Below, one piece after another: positions 15,032-17,862 of a stretch of DNA of 17,862 nt. This stretch comes from Flavobacterium sp. UBA807. Lineage in GTDB: Bacteria; Bacteroidota; Bacteroidia; Flavobacteriales; Flavobacteriaceae. Below the pieces are notes generated by a model, which was given only the letters and a program-made list of their open reading frames with translations, searched no databases and was not told the origin of the DNA. The position numbers and the translations under genes were made by a program. Where the stretch lies: NCBI GenBank assembly GCA_002296885.1, contig DBIH01000109.1, forward strand, positions 1 to 17,862, written 5' to 3'. Numbering within the stretch: the first letter of the stretch is position 1; each line of letters opens with the position of its first letter.

Positions 15032-15056
15032 GAACTAGATTTTGATAAAAATATTT

Positions 15057-15088
15057 AAAGCTGCCAGCGTTGGCAGCTTTTTTTTTTT
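15057..15088 (+). terminator. Rho-independent terminator of the repeat-protein gene
   Basis: AAAGCTGCCA (15057-15066) and TGGCAGCTTT (15071-15080) form a perfect 10-bp stem with a GCGT loop, running into an 11-T tract (15078-15088). It lies 25 nt after the stop codon. Confidence 0.92.
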
Positions 15089-15098
15089 AATATATTTG
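15070..15098 (+). promoter_or_regulatory. Probable HK2 promoter overlapping the terminator
   Basis: TTG (15070-15072), an 18-bp gap and TATATTTG (15091-15098) fit the Bacteroidota promoter layout. The -33 part lies inside the terminator stem. The box is 28 nt before the TTG start of HK2. Confidence 0.5.
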
Positions 15099-15126
15099 TT
15101 TGTCTACGTAAATCATTTACTGTTAA

Positions 15127-17175
15127 TTGAAAAAAATATATTTCATATTTGTATTATCTTTAATCTTATGTTCTTGTTCTAAAGGCAAAAGTGACTCTGA
15201 ATTAAAACAAAATGTTTCTGACAGTATTAGTTATTACTTCGCAAAATTCGACAGGAAAGATTTATCAGATAAAGAAAAAATAGCATACTTAAATAAGGTT
15301 TCCTCAATAATTAAAAATTCTGAAAATTCTCTAAAAATAAGAGAATTAAATTACGATTTAATTTCTAAATATTATATTGTCGAATCATGGGATAATTATA
15401 AGGTAGCTTCCCAAATTTTATTAAAAAATTCTTTATCGGCAAATGACGCTATTAGTTTAGCAAAATCATATAGGTCTTTTGGAAATTATTTTTATCAAAC
15501 TAAAGAATTTGATAGTTCTTTCTATTATTATAATAGCTCTGAAAAAATTTACAAACAAATAAATGATTTTGATAGTTATTCAACTATACTATTAAAAAAG
15601 GGAATTATCCAATATAATGCAAACGACCATCTTGGTGCAGATTTGTCTCTTTCAAAAGCATTAGGCGCAGTTAAAAAGACCAATGACTATTCAAAGAAGT
15701 ATGCGATATTAAACCAGCTCGGTTTAAATTCTAATCAACTTAAGGAGTATAACAAAGCAATAAATTATTTTAATAGCGCTATTAAAATAACACAAGAAAA
15801 TAATCTTGAAAACAGTGACTATCTCAAATCGGTGTGCTTAAGTAATATTGGTTTAGTATACCAAAATTTAAAAAATCACTCTACAGCTATAGTTTACTTT
15901 GAAAAGTCGCTTATTGTTAATAATCTAAAACAAGATTATCCAGAAGCCTATTCTAATATCATTGATAATCTGGCTTATTCGAAACTTCAGGAAAACGATT
16001 TAAAAGATTTACCTAGATTATTTTTTGAATCATTAAAAATTAGAGAAAGTCTAAATGATAACTCTGCTATGGTGATAAGTTTTATCCATATTTCCGAATA
16101 TTACCATAAAGTGAACGAAAATAAGAAAGCGCTAGAATTTGCTAACCAAGCTTTAAAGATCGCAAGAAAATATAAAAGCCCAGTAGACATACTATTTTCA
16201 CTTAAACAAGGGTCGGTAGTTGATAATGATAAGGCAGCTCAGTATTCTGAAGATTACCTTAGAATAACTGATAGCCTTCAAATAGCGGAAAGAAATTCCA
16301 AAGATCGTTTTGCACGCATTCAGCTTGGTACGCAGGAAATTATTGAAGAAAACGGCAATCTCGAAAACCGAAACCGAAACCTTCTTTATATTTTCGTTAT
16401 AACCTTTGTTTTAGTAGGATTACTGTTTGTGGTAAGGGCTCAACGCGCAAGAACCCGCGAACTATTATACAAACAGGCACAACAAAAAGCAAATGAAGAC
16501 ATTTATAACCTGATGATGTCGCAACAGTCGATTATTGATGAAAGCAGGAGTAAGGAAAAGAAACGACTCGCTCAGGATTTACACGATGGGGTTTTGGGTA
16601 GGATGTTTGGTCTGCGGTTAAATTTAGACAGTTTAAATTCGAGCTCCGATGAGGAAGCTGTTCAAAAAAGGCTGGAATTACTGAATGAGCTTAAAACAAT
16701 TGAACAAGACATCCGTGAAATTTCACATGACCTAAACAGAGAAAAATTGGTTTTAATTAATAACTTTGTTTCCATCGTTCATAATTTACTCGAAGAACAA
16801 AAAACATCGCACGAAGCAAATGTCAATTATACTATTGATGACACGATAAACTGGGATAAAATTGGGAATGCCATTAAAATCAATATGTATCGTATTTTAC
16901 AGGAAGGCCTGCAAAACATTAATAAATATGCCGGCGCAAAAAATATTGATGTAGAAATAAAAGGCGAAGACAAAAATGTTTATCTTAAAATTAAGGATGA
17001 CGGAATTGGCTTCGACGTAAACAAGAAAAGTAAAGGCATTGGAATGCAGAATATGATATCAAGAACAGAAGAATGTCGCGGAATTATTAATATCAATTCA
17101 AAAAAAGATCACGGAACCCAGATAGTAATTACCATACCAATTGAAACAACACAAACAACCACAAAAGAAGTATGA
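15127..17175 (+). CDS. TPR sensor histidine kinase (HK2), HisKA_3/NarX-like, TTG start
   Basis: The protein has 682 residues. The start is TTG, directly preceded by an in-frame TAA. The resulting N-terminus MKKIYFIFVLSLILCSC is a good lipoprotein signal (Cys17), and the next Met is far inside, so the start is well supported. TPR units cover about residues 105-355 (for example YNKAINYFNSAIKIT and ENKKALEFANQALKIARK). A transmembrane segment is at about 419-436, then a coiled coil. The phospho-acceptor is His486 in KKRLAQDLHDGVLGRM; the ATPase N box is QEGLQNINKYAGA (Glu593, Asn597), with DDGIGFD and GIGMQNM. The protein is paralogous to HK1. Its last codon overlaps RR2 as ATGA, so kinase and regulator are translationally coupled and form a cognate pair. 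The TPR half is much more A+T-rich than the kinase half. Confidence 0.95.
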   Translation: MKKIYFIFVLSLILCSCSKGKSDSELKQNVSDSISYYFAKFDRKDLSDKEKIAYLNKVSSIIKNSENSLKIRELNYDLISKYYIVESWDNYKVASQILLKNSLSANDAISLAKSYRSFGNYFYQTKEFDSSFYYYNSSEKIYKQINDFDSYSTILLKKGIIQYNANDHLGADLSLSKALGAVKKTNDYSKKYAILNQLGLNSNQLKEYNKAINYFNSAIKITQENNLENSDYLKSVCLSNIGLVYQNLKNHSTAIVYFEKSLIVNNLKQDYPEAYSNIIDNLAYSKLQENDLKDLPRLFFESLKIRESLNDNSAMVISFIHISEYYHKVNENKKALEFANQALKIARKYKSPVDILFSLKQGSVVDNDKAAQYSEDYLRITDSLQIAERNSKDRFARIQLGTQEIIEENGNLENRNRNLLYIFVITFVLVGLLFVVRAQRARTRELLYKQAQQKANEDIYNLMMSQQSIIDESRSKEKKRLAQDLHDGVLGRMFGLRLNLDSLNSSSDEEAVQKRLELLNELKTIEQDIREISHDLNREKLVLINNFVSIVHNLLEEQKTSHEANVNYTIDDTINWDKIGNAIKINMYRILQEGLQNINKYAGAKNIDVEIKGEDKNVYLKIKDDGIGFDVNKKSKGIGMQNMISRTEECRGIININSKKDHGTQIVITIPIETTQTTTKEV

Positions 17176-17837
17176 CAAATCCAATCAACATATTAATAGT
17201 AGACGATCATCCATTCATAATCCAGGCTTATAGAAACGCACTTGATAAGTACAGTCAACAGGGATATGAGTTTGTTGTGACTCAGGCCAACAATTGTAAA
17301 ACAGGCTACGAAAGTATCACCGAAGCAAAAGTTTCTTTTGATGTTGCTTTCTTTGATATCAGTATGCCGGAATATGCAGAAAAAGGAATTTATTCCGGAG
17401 AAGACCTCGCGGCTCTGATAAAAACTGAAATGCCGAATTGCAAAATAATCCTGCTTACAATGCATACAGAATTGCTTAAAATTAATAACATTATTAAAAA
17501 CATAAATCCAAGTGGATTAGTCATCAAAAACGACCTTACTTTTGATGAATTGATTTTTGCTTTTGATAAAATCATCAATAATGAGAGCTATTACAGCCAG
17601 ACGGTTATTAAATTAGTAGGCCAGGCCCAATATAACAACATTGAAATGGATGCATTTGACAAACAAATCTTATTTCATTTGTCAAAAGGAGTAAAAACAA
17701 AAGATTTGCCTCAATATATTCCGCTATCCCTTAGCGCCATTGAGAAACGCAAATTTAATATCAGAGAAATATTGGAAGTAAAAGGAGAAACAGACGTTGA
17801 TTTAATAAATGAAGCCAAAACAAAAGGTGTCATTTAA
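17172..17837 (+). CDS. NarL/FixJ-like response regulator (RR2), partner of HK2
   Basis: The protein has 221 residues. The receiver has Asp11/Asp12 in LIVDDHP, phospho-acceptor Asp62 in AFFDISMP, Thr96 in LLTMHTE and Lys119 in LVIKND. The C-terminal LuxR/GerE-like helix-turn-helix is at about 158-205 (KQILFHLSKGVKTKDLPQYIPLSLSAIEKRK). The ATG overlaps the HK2 stop codon by the ATGA arrangement. It is a paralog of RR1 with similar length and the same C-terminal ending pattern. After the stop, TACGG-AAAA-CCGTA (17844-17857) is a small hairpin at the window edge that may be the start of a terminator. Predicted role: DNA-binding output of the HK2 pathway, with targets possibly including elements A and B (inference). 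Confidence 0.95.
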   Translation: MTNPINILIVDDHPFIIQAYRNALDKYSQQGYEFVVTQANNCKTGYESITEAKVSFDVAFFDISMPEYAEKGIYSGEDLAALIKTEMPNCKIILLTMHTELLKINNIIKNINPSGLVIKNDLTFDELIFAFDKIINNESYYSQTVIKLVGQAQYNNIEMDAFDKQILFHLSKGVKTKDLPQYIPLSLSAIEKRKFNIREILEVKGETDVDLINEAKTKGVI

Positions 17838-17862
17838 CGAGAATACGGAAAACCGTAACGAC

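Noticed and set aside
14781..15038. A second open frame through the repeats encoding a Glu-rich repeat protein.
   Set aside because: It stays open only because a 45-bp period preserves every frame. It lacks a signal peptide, and the silent third-position changes of the main frame alter its residues.
9469..17837. The region as an integrated mobile element or genomic island.
   Set aside because: No transposase, integrase, tRNA gene or flanking direct repeats are visible in the window; the only supports are A+T-rich stretches and paralogous duplication.

Overview
The window reads as chromosomal DNA of a Bacteroidota bacterium, most likely a Flavobacterium or close relative. The reasons are low G+C, promoter-like boxes of the TAnnTTTG type instead of E. 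coli -10/-35 boxes, no clear Shine-Dalgarno sites, lipoproteins, an alpha2-type glycyl-tRNA synthetase, and the family content (GH92 glycosidase, LytTR regulator, TPR histidine kinases).

Region 1 (1-7626) is ordinary core genome. It holds a secreted GH92 alpha-mannosidase (its first base lies outside the window), an omega-amidase-type nitrilase 3 nt downstream, then on the minus strand an Ig-like lipoprotein and a ComF-type phosphoribosyltransferase. Divergently lies glyS, which ends at a clear terminator.

Region 2 (7627-9468) is regulatory. A LytTR response regulator has Glu where the phospho-accepting Asp should be, and its upstream region carries a 21-bp-spaced direct repeat and two CGTTWWAACG palindromes. 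It is followed by a NarL-like response regulator (RR1).

Region 3 (9469-17837) is the most interesting part. Two paralogous small secreted proteins (9815, 11624) flank a TraB/PrgY-like lipoprotein and another small secreted protein. Then comes a TPR sensor histidine kinase (HK1), a 98-residue secreted protein made of five 15-residue repeats, a second TPR kinase (HK2), and a second NarL-like regulator (RR2) coupled to HK2 by an ATGA overlap. RR1/RR2, HK1/HK2 and the two secreted proteins are paralogous pairs, so the region looks like a duplicated signalling cassette.

Non-coding sequence in region 3 is also duplicated. A 65-bp promoter-like element with a GTGTAC palindrome occurs upstream of the first secreted protein gene and upstream of HK1. 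A 35-bp hairpin leader precedes both secreted paralogs, with a loop that is nearly invariant while the stem flanks change.

My working hypothesis, which is inference, is that this is a cell-surface signalling module: secreted proteins or repeat peptides are sensed by periplasmic TPR domains, the signal passes to NarL-like regulators, and a TraB/PrgY-type protein modulates the signal. None of this is proven by sequence alone.
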